A stretch of DNA of 49,818 bases from Nocardioides sp. (GCA_025924815.1 JAICHQ010000013.1:1-49818), one strand, 5' to 3'; shown: positions 40,086 to 47,574, numbered from the stretch's first letter. Translations and numbers: made by a program. Notes: generated from the letters alone by a model not told the origin.

Positions 40086-40730
40086 TCACACGACGCTCAG
40101 ACGAGTGGTGGTGTCGCGGGTGACCGTGAAGGCGAGGCCGCGGGGCCCGCGCCAGGTGTAGGTGCCGTCACGCTCACGCCGGTAGCCCCAGCGCCGGTTG
40201 GACGGCCCCGTCTGGCCGGCGCGCCGCCGTCGTCGGGGTCGACGTACGACTCGATGTGGTCGACGCCGCAGGACGACGCTCTCCCGCATCCACTCGGCGG
40301 ATCGTGCTCGTCCTCGGCATCGCCGCGGCCGAGGTCGAGCACCGGGACGATGGTGGCCCTGGTCGAGCCGAGCCACGCGCGGATCGTCTCGAGAGTCATC
40401 GGGCCCAGGCGTTCGGCCTCACCGATCCCGGTGAGTGGGGACCGGAGCCCGTCGGGCAGAACGCTCAGCGAGAGTGGAGGTAGGCGCGGGACTTGGCAAG
40501 GGTCGGGCGGCGCACCGCGGCCGCCTCGGCCGGAGCGACACCGAAGAGGTCGAGGTGGGACTGGCGATCGGCGATCTCCCGAGCGCCTTGGCCTTGCGTG
40601 CGCCGAGGGATTCGGGGTCGCCCAGGTCGGCCGGTCGGGCGGCGTGGTCACAGACAACGTCGTAGAAGCGGGTCAGGTCGAGCGTGTCGCCCGTGGCCTC
40701 CGGATGGCTGGTGCCGGCCCAGCCACTGCG
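40086..40730 (-). pseudogene. Decayed DUF222/13E12-type HNH endonuclease, C-terminal half
   Basis: Pieces of a DUF222 HNH protein are spread over three minus-strand frames. In order: GDTLDLTRFYDVVCDHAARP and ARKAKALG (about 40690-40590), then EIADRQSHLDLFGVAP, then ERLGPMTLETIRAWLGS and IVPVLDLG, then EWMRESVVLR, then DHIESYVDPDDGG, then WGYRRERDGTYTWRGPRG up to the stop at 40086. At least four shifts are needed. The parts normally lying between VVLR and DHI (zinc-binding CxxxxC) and between the GPSN-like end and WGYRR (the His-rich CRRHH segment) are missing, so the nuclease centre is gone. The N-terminal DUF222 half is also absent. Family recognised from memory of typical C-termini. Confidence 0.75.
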
Positions 40731-40854
40731 TCACCGTCATGGATCAGTTCCAGCACGAGCCACCGACACTCCGGGGCCGGAATCCCCGTGTCCACAAGGG
40801 ATTCGGCATCGTGACCCGAGGCGGAGAAGGCGTCGGTACAGGCCGACGACACGC

Positions 40855-41220
40855 TCACAGCCGCGCCACGTAACGCCGTCCGCGCAGCGCCTCCTCCACC
40901 AGCCCGGCCTCGCGACGTACGCCGAGCAGCCGCGCCTCCTCGGCCTGCCAGGTCGTGATGGCGGCCTCCACGATGTCGAGGCCGGCGACCTGGCGCAGCG
41001 CGGAGCGCGCCTCGCTCAGCCCGCGCCGGCAGGCTGCCTGGTTGGCCTCGATGTGGAGGACGGCGAACCGCGCCAGGACGACCGGGTGGCGCCGCAGCGC
41101 GGGGTAGGCGCGGTAGTCGGGCGGGCACTGGTCGAGCAGCCAGTTGCAGGCGGTGCCCTCCCAGTCGGGGGCGTCCGGCGGCCGGACCTGGCGCGGCCAA
41201 CCCGGTGGTGAGACCAGCAT
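40855..41220 (-). CDS. Conserved hypothetical protein with LexA-type promoter
   Basis: Protein of 121 residues with no domain I recognise. It starts MLVSPPGWPRQVRPPDAPDW, has a central cysteine pair (CNWLLDQCPPDYRAYPAL), then three predicted helices rich in Ala, Glu and Arg (VVLARFAVLHIEANQAACRR; ARSALRQVAGLDIVEAAITT; AEEARLLGVRREAGLVEEAL). It looks soluble and cytoplasmic. I recall similar hypothetical proteins in related actinobacteria, not checked. A LexA box lies 14 bases before the ATG, so it is probably induced by DNA damage. The DUF222 nuclease wreck follows on the same strand. Possible helical DNA-repair accessory, but this is inference from regulation only. Confidence 0.75.
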   Translation of the reverse strand: MLVSPPGWPRQVRPPDAPDWEGTACNWLLDQCPPDYRAYPALRRHPVVLARFAVLHIEANQAACRRGLSEARSALRQVAGLDIVEAAITTWQAEEARLLGVRREAGLVEEALRGRRYVARL

Positions 41221-41234
41221 CGCGCCATCATGGA

Positions 41235-41250
41235 TCGAACATCTGTTCTA
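41235..41250 (-). promoter_or_regulatory. LexA (SOS) box
   Basis: TCGAACATCTGTTCTA fits the actinobacterial LexA consensus TCGAAC-N4-GTTCGA at 11 of 12 fixed positions, with perfect GAAC/GTTC cores. It lies 15-30 bases upstream of the start of the 121-residue hypothetical gene, over its expected promoter. The convergent-side neighbour (GNAT) ends rather than starts here, so the hypothetical gene is the only target. Confidence 0.75.
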
Positions 41251-41262
41251 GTCAACTCCGAC

Positions 41263-41290
41263 GATCACTCCGCGCTGATCACTCCGCGCT
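41263..41290. repeat. Tandem 14-bp duplication
   Basis: GATCACTCCGCGCT occurs twice without a gap (41263-41276 and 41277-41290), immediately after the stop codon of the GNAT gene on the minus strand. Exact copies, so a recent slippage or duplication. Confidence 0.7.
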
Positions 41291-41292
41291 GG

Positions 41293-41922
41293 TCATCGCT
41301 CGGGCGGGGGCGGGGCCTCCCCGGCCTCGAGCGGGGTCGAGGCGAACCGCTTCTCCAGCTCGGCCAGGTGGGGGTCCCGGAGCCCCGCCGCGTCGCGCTC
41401 CCACCAGATGCCCGGATAGACCAGCTGCCCGGTCATCCAGTCCTCGTGGGAGTCGAAGAGCGCGCACTGGAACGCGGCGCGGGGCGTGCGTTCTAGCGCG
41501 GCCGGCACGAAGCCGTGCCGGTCGGCGCGGACGAAGCCGCGCGCGCCGTAGTAGAGCGGGCTCCCCTCGAGGAACAACCCGGGTGCGCCGCTCCCCCGGG
41601 CCGTCTGGACCGCCGCGGCGAGCAGCGCCGTCCCGAAGCCGGCACGCTGACGCTCCGGCACGATCGCGAGCGGGCTGAGCAGCCAGACGTCGACCAGGGC
41701 CCGGCGGGCGTCGACCCACGCGCGGCTGAGACCGACGTGCCCGACGACCCGACCGTTCTCCTCGAGCACGAGACTGGCGCGCTGGTGCCGGCCGATCGAG
41801 CCCCACAGGTCGGCGACGTCGCGGCCGTGCTCCTCGCGGCCCTGATCGCCGAACGCCGCCTCGATCACCCGGCGTACGGCGTGGCGGTCGGCGGGCTGCT
41901 CGGGCCGGATCTCGACGGTCAT
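41293..41922 (-). CDS. GNAT family N-acetyltransferase
   Basis: Acetyltransferase of 209 residues. The acetyl-CoA site is LLSPLAIVPERQRAGFGTALLAAAV (the Q/R-x2-G-x-G/A loop as RQRAGFG), preceded by GRVVGHVGLSRAWVD. The region GAPGLFLEGSPLYYGARGFVRADRHGF is typical of the YhbS-like subgroup acting on small molecules. The C-terminal 60 residues (WMTGQLVYPGIWWERDAA) lie outside the core fold. The ATG at 41922 starts the protein (MTVEIRPEQPADRHAV); the open frame upstream is not coding. Divergent from the second GNAT gene 62 bases away. Substrate unknown. Confidence 0.9.
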   Translation of the reverse strand: MTVEIRPEQPADRHAVRRVIEAAFGDQGREEHGRDVADLWGSIGRHQRASLVLEENGRVVGHVGLSRAWVDARRALVDVWLLSPLAIVPERQRAGFGTALLAAAVQTARGSGAPGLFLEGSPLYYGARGFVRADRHGFVPAALERTPRAAFQCALFDSHEDWMTGQLVYPGIWWERDAAGLRDPHLAELEKRFASTPLEAGEAPPPPER

Positions 41923-41984
41923 CCGGTGACCCGGTTCGGGTTGCTCATGTGCTCCAACCTCGCATGGGCCCTTACCGTGCGCAC

Positions 41985-42776
41985 ATGGATATCGCGTCGC
42001 TCGCCTTCCGCACCGACCTCGCGATGCTGGAGCACTCCGGCAGCCTCGTCGAGCACCGTGAGACCCACCTGGTCGTGCGGACCCCGGACAACCCGACGTA
42101 CTGGTGGGGCAACTTCCTGCTCCTCGCGACCGCTCCCGCGGACACCGGCGAGGTGCAAGGGTGGCTGGAGGCCTTCGAGCGCGAGTTCCCCGATGCCCGT
42201 CACCGCACCTTCGGCGTCGACGGCACCAAGGGCCGACGCGGGGACCTCGCGCCGTTCGCCGAGGTCGGGATGGACCTCGACGTCTCGACGGTGATGACCG
42301 CGACCGCCGTCCACGAGCCACCTCGGCCGAACACCGACGCGACGTACCGGCGCCTCGAGTCCGACGCCGACTGGCAGCAGCAGATCGCGCTGGACCTGGC
42401 CGGCGAGGAGCCCGCGACCCACGACGTCGACTTCGTCACCGCCCGGAGCGAAGCCGAGCGCCGCCTGGTCGCCGCCGGGTACGGCGCGTGGTGGGGCGCG
42501 TTCGAGGACGACCGGCTGCTCGCGTCGATGGGGCTGTTCACCGCATCCCCAGGGCTCGCCCGGTTCCAGAACGTGAAGACCCACCCCGACGCCCGGGGAC
42601 GCGGGCTGGCCGGCACCCTCGTGCACCGCGTCAGTCGCTACGGCTTCGACGACCTGGGCGCGACGACGCTGGTGATGGTCGCGGATCCGGACTACCTGGC
42701 GATCCGCATCTACCGCAGCGTCGGCTTCGCCGACACCGAGCGCCAGCTCCAGGCCGAGCGCAAGCCCTCGGGATGA
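41985..42776 (+). CDS. GNAT family acetyltransferase-like protein
   Basis: Protein of 263 residues with a GNAT core in the C-terminal half: acetyl-CoA loop NVKTHPDARGRGLAGTLVHRV, preceded by WWGAFEDDRLLASMGLF and followed by LVMVADPDYLAIRIYRSVGF. The N-terminal half (VRTPDNPTYWWGNFLLLATAP) is a degenerate GNAT-like domain, so the protein may be a tandem GNAT with one working site. The ATG at 41985 (MDIASLAFR) is preferred to an upstream TTG-type extension. It ends 22 bases from the convergent DUF3105 gene. Confidence 0.87.
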   Translation: MDIASLAFRTDLAMLEHSGSLVEHRETHLVVRTPDNPTYWWGNFLLLATAPADTGEVQGWLEAFEREFPDARHRTFGVDGTKGRRGDLAPFAEVGMDLDVSTVMTATAVHEPPRPNTDATYRRLESDADWQQQIALDLAGEEPATHDVDFVTARSEAERRLVAAGYGAWWGAFEDDRLLASMGLFTASPGLARFQNVKTHPDARGRGLAGTLVHRVSRYGFDDLGATTLVMVADPDYLAIRIYRSVGFADTERQLQAERKPSG

Positions 42777-42798
42777 GCGCCGCGCAGCCCGGCTCCGG

Positions 42799-43413
42799 TC
42801 ACGGGTGGTCGGGCGAGGCCATGATCTCCTTGCCGCCCTCACAGCTGGCGAAGGCGGCCTCGGGGCCGGTGTGACCGTCGCCGTAGACGTCGAGGAAGGT
42901 CGGGAGGCGCGGGTCGTCGGCGCCGGTCAGGTCGAGCTGGGCGTTCCACACGGTGACGACGACCGGCGCGGGCAGCCCGGGGTAGGGAGAGAGGATCCAC
43001 TTCCCGCTCTTGAGCCCCTCGAGCTCCGTCTGCAGGCTCTGCACGTCGGCGGCCGCCAGACCCGGTCGGTAGGTGACCCAGACCGTGCCGTGCTCGAGGT
43101 CGTGGACGACGTTCTCGTTGCGCGGGGGTGCGTCATAGGCGCCGCACCGATCCCAGACCGGGTCGTGCGGGCCTCCGGCCGGAGGTGTCTCGGCGTACTT
43201 CACCGGGTCTCCGGTGTGCTCACCGCCCGCGAAGTCGTAGGTCTTGACCGCCTTCAGCGCCGGATTGTCCGTGTGCGGGTCGCCGCCCTTCGGCGGCCGG
43301 GACGCCCGGTAGAGCTGGAAGCCCAGCGCGGCGATGAGCACGAGCAGTCCGACGAGGATGATGATGCGCTTGGCCCGCGAGCGGTCGGGCTGCGTGGTCG
43401 TCGGGCTGGACAC
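42799..43413 (-). CDS. DUF3105 domain membrane-anchored protein
   Basis: Protein of 204 residues. An N-terminal TM helix (RIIILVGLLVLIAALGFQLY) anchors an extracytoplasmic DUF3105 domain recognised by TPPAGGPHDPVWDRCGAYDA and NENVVHDLEHGTVWVTYRP. The His and Cys residues in these two blocks (PHDP, RCG, HDLEHG) are the invariant positions and could bind a metal. A last Cys is in FASCEGG. In actinobacteria this family is often found near copper- or heme-linked genes, but no activity is established. Stands alone here, divergent from nothing and convergent with the GNAT gene. Confidence 0.88.
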   Translation of the reverse strand: MSSPTTTQPDRSRAKRIIILVGLLVLIAALGFQLYRASRPPKGGDPHTDNPALKAVKTYDFAGGEHTGDPVKYAETPPAGGPHDPVWDRCGAYDAPPRNENVVHDLEHGTVWVTYRPGLAAADVQSLQTELEGLKSGKWILSPYPGLPAPVVVTVWNAQLDLTGADDPRLPTFLDVYGDGHTGPEAAFASCEGGKEIMASPDHP

Positions 43414-43480
43414 GCGGGAAGGCTATCGGGGTCGAGGTCGCGAGCATGGCGAAACGAGCACGCTCGGCGAGGCCGGTCGA

Positions 43481-44206
43481 TCAGAAGACCGATCGCACCA
43501 GCAGGGCCACCGCCGAGAGGGTGCAGACGACCAGGACTCCGCGGCGAAACCACGGTCCGTCGACCAGTCGGCGCGAGCGACGCCCTACGACGTACCCCAG
43601 GAGCACGCCGGGCGACATGACGAGCGCGAGGAGGGAGGGCTCGCTGCCCAGCGAGCCCGAGAGGGCGAGACCGGTGAGGCTGAGGATCACCCCGCCGAAG
43701 AAGAAGACCGACAGTGTGGCCCGCACCACCTGCGGGATGCCGTGCTGGTAGAGCAGGGCGATCGGGGGGCCGCCGATGGAGGTCGCGGTGCCGGTGGTGC
43801 CGGCGACGAAGCCTGCCAGGCCGAGGGTCGCCGGGGTGACCGGGACCTCGACGGTGTGGATCGTGAGCCCGACCGCGAGCAGCACCATCAGGGCGAGCGC
43901 GACGCCGATCTGCTGCTCGCTGAACGACGCCACCAACCACGCCCCGACGAAGGTGCCGGGCACCCGCGCGGGGAGCGACCACGCGGTCGAGCGCCAGTCG
44001 ATGTGCTCGTGCTCGCCGAGCAGGTTCAGGCCCGAGATCAGCAGGGCGAGCCAGAGCGGGAGCACCGGCACCAGCTCAGGTGCCACGAGCGCCACCACGG
44101 GGGCGGTCACCAGGCCGATGCCGAGCCCGACGACGGCCTGGACGTAGGCGCCGAGCATCGCCACCAGGCCGATCAGGACGCCGACCTGCCAGGCGAGATC
44201 GGTCAA
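43481..44206 (-). CDS. TauE/SafE-family membrane transporter
   Basis: Integral membrane protein of about 241 residues with seven to eight predicted helices. The two family repeats are visible: VGLGIGLVTAPVVALVAPELV near the start and GTTGTATSIGGPPIALLYQ in the middle. TauE/SafE proteins export or import sulfite, sulfonates or other organic anions. The TTG at 44206 overlaps the XdhC-like stop (TTGA) and gives normal family length; the open frame further upstream is antisense noise. Coupling to an XdhC-like protein is recurrent in actinobacteria but unexplained. Substrate unknown. Confidence 0.88.
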   Translation of the reverse strand: MTDLAWQVGVLIGLVAMLGAYVQAVVGLGIGLVTAPVVALVAPELVPVLPLWLALLISGLNLLGEHEHIDWRSTAWSLPARVPGTFVGAWLVASFSEQQIGVALALMVLLAVGLTIHTVEVPVTPATLGLAGFVAGTTGTATSIGGPPIALLYQHGIPQVVRATLSVFFFGGVILSLTGLALSGSLGSEPSLLALVMSPGVLLGYVVGRRSRRLVDGPWFRRGVLVVCTLSAVALLVRSVF

Positions 44207-44679
44207 CGAGGACCACGCATCGGACCGCCGGGACGTTCGTAGGACTCCGCCACGATCTCGGCCACGACCGAGAGGGCGATCTCGCCCGGGGTCTTGCCGC
44301 CGAGGTTGTGCCCCGCGGGGACGCGCAGCTTGTCGAGCCCTGGCACGCCCTCGCTCCGGAGCGTCACGACGAGCTCCTCGGCGCGGCGCCGGCTCGCCAT
44401 CATCGCGACGTACGACGCGGAGGACGCGAGTGCGTCGCGCAGGAACCGCGGCGCGTCGGGAGCGTCGTGGTCGCACAGCACGACCGCGTCACCCTCGGCC
44501 GGCTGCAGGGACGGGAGACCGGGGCCGCCCTCGTCTTCCGCGAGCACGACGACGACCCGGCCGACCGCGGTCGCGATGGTGGAGATCGCCTCGGAGACCG
44601 GGTTGGCGCTGAGCACGAGGATCCGGCCGTGCTCGTGCCGCTCGTCGGACCAGGGTCGCTCGCGCTGCGTCGTACTCAC
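44203..44679 (-). CDS. XdhC/CoxI-like protein, Rossmann domain only
   Basis: Protein of 158 residues equal to the XdhC_C Rossmann domain: YVAMMASRRRAEELVVTL and LRVPAGHNLGGKTPGEIALSVVAEIVAE are the diagnostic blocks. Full XdhC chaperones sulfurate and insert molybdenum cofactor into xanthine dehydrogenase and relatives. The N-terminal XdhC_CoxI domain with the cofactor-binding Cys is missing, so this may be a shortened accessory form. No molybdoenzyme gene is in the window. The GTG start has AGGGTGG upstream. Its stop overlaps the TauE/SafE start. Confidence 0.85.
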   Translation of the reverse strand: MSTTQRERPWSDERHEHGRILVLSANPVSEAISTIATAVGRVVVVLAEDEGGPGLPSLQPAEGDAVVLCDHDAPDAPRFLRDALASSASYVAMMASRRRAEELVVTLRSEGVPGLDKLRVPAGHNLGGKTPGEIALSVVAEIVAESYERPGGPMRGPR

Positions 44680-44760
44680 GGGGCCACCCTGCCAGGCCGG
44701 CGGGTCCTCATGCAGCAGCCGATCCGGGGTCGTGTCAGCCGGCGAACAGAGGATCGCCCG

Positions 44761-44782
44761 CGCGCCCGGTTGGCTGGGCGCG
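44761..44782. terminator. 7-bp perfect hairpin upstream of the XdhC-like gene
   Basis: CGCGCCC and GGGCGCG flank an eight-base loop. Together with the larger hairpin at 44821-44863 it occupies the 194-base gap between yjbQ and the XdhC-like gene, both minus strand. No gene is seen in this gap. Confidence 0.35.
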
Positions 44783-44820
44783 GCGCGGCCGCCGGTCCCC
44801 GTTCGGCGCCGTGGCCCACG

Positions 44821-44863
44821 CGGCTGCCCTTCCCGTCACTCTCCCGGTGTGGAAGGGCAGCCG
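44821..44863 (-). terminator. 13-bp perfect stem-loop after yjbQ
   Basis: CGGCTGCCCTTCC (44821-44833) pairs perfectly with GGAAGGGCAGCCG (44851-44863) around a 17-base loop, starting 10 bases after the YjbQ stop on the minus strand. Strong factor-independent-type stem without a U tract. Confidence 0.75.
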
Positions 44864-44873
44864 TCGCGCTCGG

Positions 44874-45278
44874 TCAGCCCGCCAGGAACGACAGCCGCAC
44901 CTCGCGGTCGGGGTTGTCGACGTTGAGGTCGACCAGGCAGATGCTCTGCCAGGTGCCCAGGGCGAGCTCCCCGTGGAGCACCGGCACGGTCGCGTACGGC
45001 GGCACGAGCGCCGGCAGGACGTGCGAGCGTCCGTGCCCGGGAGAACCGTGGTGGTGGCGCCACCGGTCGTCGGCGGGCAGCAGATCGGCCAGCGCTGCCA
45101 GGAGATCGTCGTCGGATCCGGCACCGGTCTCGATGATCGCGATCCCCGCGGTCGCGTGCGGGACGAACACCTGCAGCAACCCGTCGTCGTACGACGCGAC
45201 GAAGCGCCGGCACTCGTCGGTCAGGTCGTGGACGAGGTCGCCGGACCCGGTATGGACACGGACGACCTCACTGTCCAT
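44874..45278 (-). CDS. yjbQ: YjbQ family protein (secondary thiamine-phosphate synthase enzyme)
   Basis: UPF0047/YjbQ protein of 134 residues. Diagnostic blocks are LQVFVPHATAGIAIIETGAG with its His, the region WRHHHGSPGHGRSHVLPALV, and the C-terminal GTWQSICLVDLNVDNPDREV. Some members show thiamine-phosphate synthase side activity, the source of the name, but the physiological role is unsettled. It overlaps the MTH1187-family thiamine-binding gene by 11 bases, which makes a thiamine link more likely. A strong stem-loop follows. Confidence 0.93.
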   Translation of the reverse strand: MDSEVVRVHTGSGDLVHDLTDECRRFVASYDDGLLQVFVPHATAGIAIIETGAGSDDDLLAALADLLPADDRWRHHHGSPGHGRSHVLPALVPPYATVPVLHGELALGTWQSICLVDLNVDNPDREVRLSFLAG

Positions 45279-45585
45279 CGGCCAGCCGCTGCTCGACCCG
45301 CTCGACCTTCGCCCTGAGCTGCCCGGTGTCGTGCCCGGCGCGCAGGTCGGCCTTGAGCACCAGCCCGACCCGGGGCGCGGTCTCGGCGACGGCGAACACG
45401 GCCTGCTTCACCACCGCCATCACCTCGTCCCACTCCCCTTCGATGGTGGTGAACATCGAGGTGGTCTCGTTGGAGAGCCCCGACGCGCGGATGACCCGGA
45501 CTGCCTCCGCCACCGAGGCGCTCACCCCACCGGTCTCGTTGTCGCCGGGGCCGCCGGCCGGACTGATGCTGATCGCCACGAGCAT
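45268..45585 (-). CDS. MTH1187 family thiamine-binding protein
   Basis: Ferredoxin-like-fold protein of 105 residues (DUF77/MTH1187/YkoF group): LVAISISPAGG at the start, SASVAEAVRVIRASGLSNET and MFTTIEGEWDEVMAVVKQAV follow the family pattern. MTH1187 and YkoF proteins bind thiamine or its HMP part. It is the first gene of a two-gene unit with yjbQ (11-base overlap). No TPP riboswitch is recognisable upstream. Divergent from the ABC exporter; the gap 45586-45770 carries a bulged hairpin. Confidence 0.9.
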   Translation of the reverse strand: MLVAISISPAGGPGDNETGGVSASVAEAVRVIRASGLSNETTSMFTTIEGEWDEVMAVVKQAVFAVAETAPRVGLVLKADLRAGHDTGQLRAKVERVEQRLADGQ

Positions 45586-45659
45586 GTGTCCAACCTACGA
45601 CCAAGGGTCGAGGAGGAGGACCTGTGGTCCAGGCCTGCTCGGCAGCGCCGGCCCGTCCG

Positions 45660-45692
45660 ACCCTGAGGTGGGACCCCGAGGTCCCTCAGGGT
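45660..45692. promoter_or_regulatory. Bulged hairpin in a divergent promoter region
   Basis: ACCCTGAGG (45660-45668) pairs perfectly with CCTCAGGGT (45684-45692), and GACC/GGTC extends the stem after a small bulge around a four-base loop. It lies between the thiamine-binding gene and the divergent ABC exporter. Operator or leader structure; role unknown. Confidence 0.4.
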
Positions 45693-45770
45693 TCCCCGGG
45701 CCGCGGGCAGGGCCGGGATCAGCACCCTCCCCGATGTGTCAGGATGCCTGCGAGCGCGAGAGTCGTGGTC

Positions 45771-46667
45771 ATGATCATCGTTGACTCACTGACCAAGAAG
45801 TACGGCGGCTTCACCGCCGTCGCCCACGTGACCTTCCGGGCCGAGCCCGGCCGCGTGACCGGCTTCCTCGGCCCCAACGGCGCCGGCAAGTCGACCACCA
45901 TGCGGATCCTGGTCGGCCTCACGCCGGCCTCCGCCGGAGACGTCACCCTGCTGGGACGCCGGTACGCCGACCTCCCGAACCCCGGCCGCGAGATCGGGGT
46001 GCTGCTCGACGCGTCGGCGCAGCACGCCGGCCGTACCGGTCGCGAGATCCTGACCCTGGCCCAGCGCACGATGCGGGTGCCCCGGTCCCGCGTCGACGAG
46101 ATGCTCGAGCTGGTCAGCCTCACCGAGGACGAGTCCGGACGCCGGGTGAAGGACTACTCACTCGGCATGCGGCAGCGGCTCGGCATCGCGACCGCTCTCA
46201 TCGGCGACCCGGAGGTACTCGTCCTCGACGAGCCGGCGAACGGTCTCGACCCGGCCGGCATCCGCTGGATGCGCGATCTGCTGCGTGGCTTCGCCAACCA
46301 GGGCGGCACCGTCCTCCTCTCCTCCCACCTGCTGCACGAGATCGAGGTGATCGCCGACGACCTGGTGGTCATCGGCAACGGCAGGATCGTGGCCGCCGGC
46401 ACCAAGAGCGAGCTGCTCGAAGCCGCCGGCACCTTCGCCGCGGCGCCCGACCCCGCGGTCCTGGCGGCCGCCCTCACCGAAGCCGGCCACTCGGCCGAGC
46501 AGGCGCTCGGCGGAGTCCGCACGGATGCCGACCCGGCCGCCGTCGGCCGCGTGGCCCTGGCCGCCGGCGTACCCCTGACCGAGCTGCGCCCCGCCGACGG
46601 GGCCGGCCTCGAGGAGATGTTCCTCGAGCTCACCAAGGACAACGCACGAGAGGAAGTAGCGGCATGA
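45771..46667 (+). CDS. ABC-2 type exporter ATP-binding protein
   Basis: ATPase of 298 residues. Walker A GPNGAGKST, Q-loop region LLDASAQHAG, signature YSLGMRQRLGIA, Walker B VLVLDEPANGLDP, and H-loop SSHLLHEIE. The C-terminal part (GTKSELLEAAG ... LEEMFLELTKDN) is the regulatory tail usual in ABC-2 drug or lipid exporters. The ATG at 45771 (MIIVDSLTKKYGG) is chosen; an ATG at 45744 would add nine residues but lacks spacing for a ribosome site. It overlaps the permease gene by four bases. The cargo is unknown; homologous pairs export antibiotics or antimicrobial peptides. Confidence 0.93.
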   Translation: MIIVDSLTKKYGGFTAVAHVTFRAEPGRVTGFLGPNGAGKSTTMRILVGLTPASAGDVTLLGRRYADLPNPGREIGVLLDASAQHAGRTGREILTLAQRTMRVPRSRVDEMLELVSLTEDESGRRVKDYSLGMRQRLGIATALIGDPEVLVLDEPANGLDPAGIRWMRDLLRGFANQGGTVLLSSHLLHEIEVIADDLVVIGNGRIVAAGTKSELLEAAGTFAAAPDPAVLAAALTEAGHSAEQALGGVRTDADPAAVGRVALAAGVPLTELRPADGAGLEEMFLELTKDNAREEVAA

Positions 46668-47479
46668 GCACCGCAGCAGTCATGGAGAACCCACGCCTCG
46701 CGGAGAGCGAACGTTCGCACACCGAGCATGCACCCATCCCGTTCCGCACCGTCTTCGGAGTGGAGCTCCGCAAGGCCTTCGACACCCGTTCCGGCTTCTG
46801 GCTGCTGGCCGCGATCGCGGCCGCCGGCGTGATCGCCACCGGAGCCGTCCTGGCCTTCGCCTCGGACAGCGACCTGACCTACGACAACTTCGCTGCGGCG
46901 ATCGGCGTACCGATGACCATCCTGCTGCCGGTGGTGGCGATCCTCGCGGTCACCGGCGAGTGGAGCCAGCGGGCCGGGCTCACCACCTTCACCCTGGTGC
47001 CGGACCGCGCCCGCGTGATCCGGGCCAAGCTGGCGGTCACCCTGACCATCGGGCTCGCCTCGATGGCCCTGGCCCTCGGCGTCGGCGCGCTCGGCAACGT
47101 CATCGGCACCGGCCTCAAGGGCGTCGACACCACCTGGGACCTGTCGTTCAGCTCCATCCTCTACATCGTCGGCGCGGACCTGATCGGGATGCTGGTCGGC
47201 TTCACCCTCGGCATCCTGACCCGCAACTCGGCCGGGGCGATCGTGGGCTACTTCAGCTACTGGTTCGTCCTGCCGACCCTGTCGATGGTGCTGGCCGCCA
47301 ACCAGTCGTGGTTCGAGAAGGCGCAGCCCTGGGTCGACTTCTCCTTCAACCAGAACCGGATGTACGACGGGGGCTTCTCTGGGCAGGACTGGGCCCAGTT
47401 CGCCACCACCGGCACCGCCTGGCTGCTGCTGCCCCTGGCCTTCGGCCTCTGGCGGGTTCTGCGGGCCGAGGTCAAGTAG
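46664..47479 (+). CDS. ABC-2 type exporter permease
   Basis: Membrane protein of 271 residues coupled to the ATPase. After 45 cytoplasmic residues come six predicted helices, among them GFWLLAAIAAAGVIATGAVL, MTILLPVVAILAVTGEWSQR, LTIGLASMALALGVGALGNV, and a C-terminal TGTAWLLLPLAFGLWRVL. The loop TGEWSQRAGLTTFTLVPDR is a hallmark of ABC-2 permeases of this type. Likely forms a homodimeric exporter with two copies of the ATPase. Substrate unknown; no neighbouring peptide or biosynthetic gene points to one. Confidence 0.92.
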   Translation: MSTAAVMENPRLAESERSHTEHAPIPFRTVFGVELRKAFDTRSGFWLLAAIAAAGVIATGAVLAFASDSDLTYDNFAAAIGVPMTILLPVVAILAVTGEWSQRAGLTTFTLVPDRARVIRAKLAVTLTIGLASMALALGVGALGNVIGTGLKGVDTTWDLSFSSILYIVGADLIGMLVGFTLGILTRNSAGAIVGYFSYWFVLPTLSMVLAANQSWFEKAQPWVDFSFNQNRMYDGGFSGQDWAQFATTGTAWLLLPLAFGLWRVLRAEVK

Positions 47480-47481
47480 CA

Positions 47482-47497
47482 CCCCCACGAACGGGGG
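47482..47497. terminator. Weak hairpin after the exporter permease
   Basis: CCCCC (47482-47486) and GGGGG (47493-47497) flank a six-base loop two bases after the permease stop. It lies in the 95-base convergent gap to the aconitase gene. Short stem, low confidence. Confidence 0.35.
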
Positions 47498-47574
47498 ACG
47501 GGGACGTCATCCGGATGGAGCCATCCAGGGCTCGGTCCGCATGGCGTCCCGCAGTCACGTCCCGAGCGCGCGGG

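Noticed and set aside
45586..45770. TPP riboswitch upstream of the thiamine-related genes
   Set aside because: Looked on the minus strand for the CTGAGA and ACCTGATC-type boxes in the right order and did not find them.
45771..47479. ABC pair as a thiamine importer with the adjacent MTH1187 protein
   Set aside because: The genes are on opposite strands and the permease is an ABC-2 exporter type, not an ECF or ThiBPQ component.
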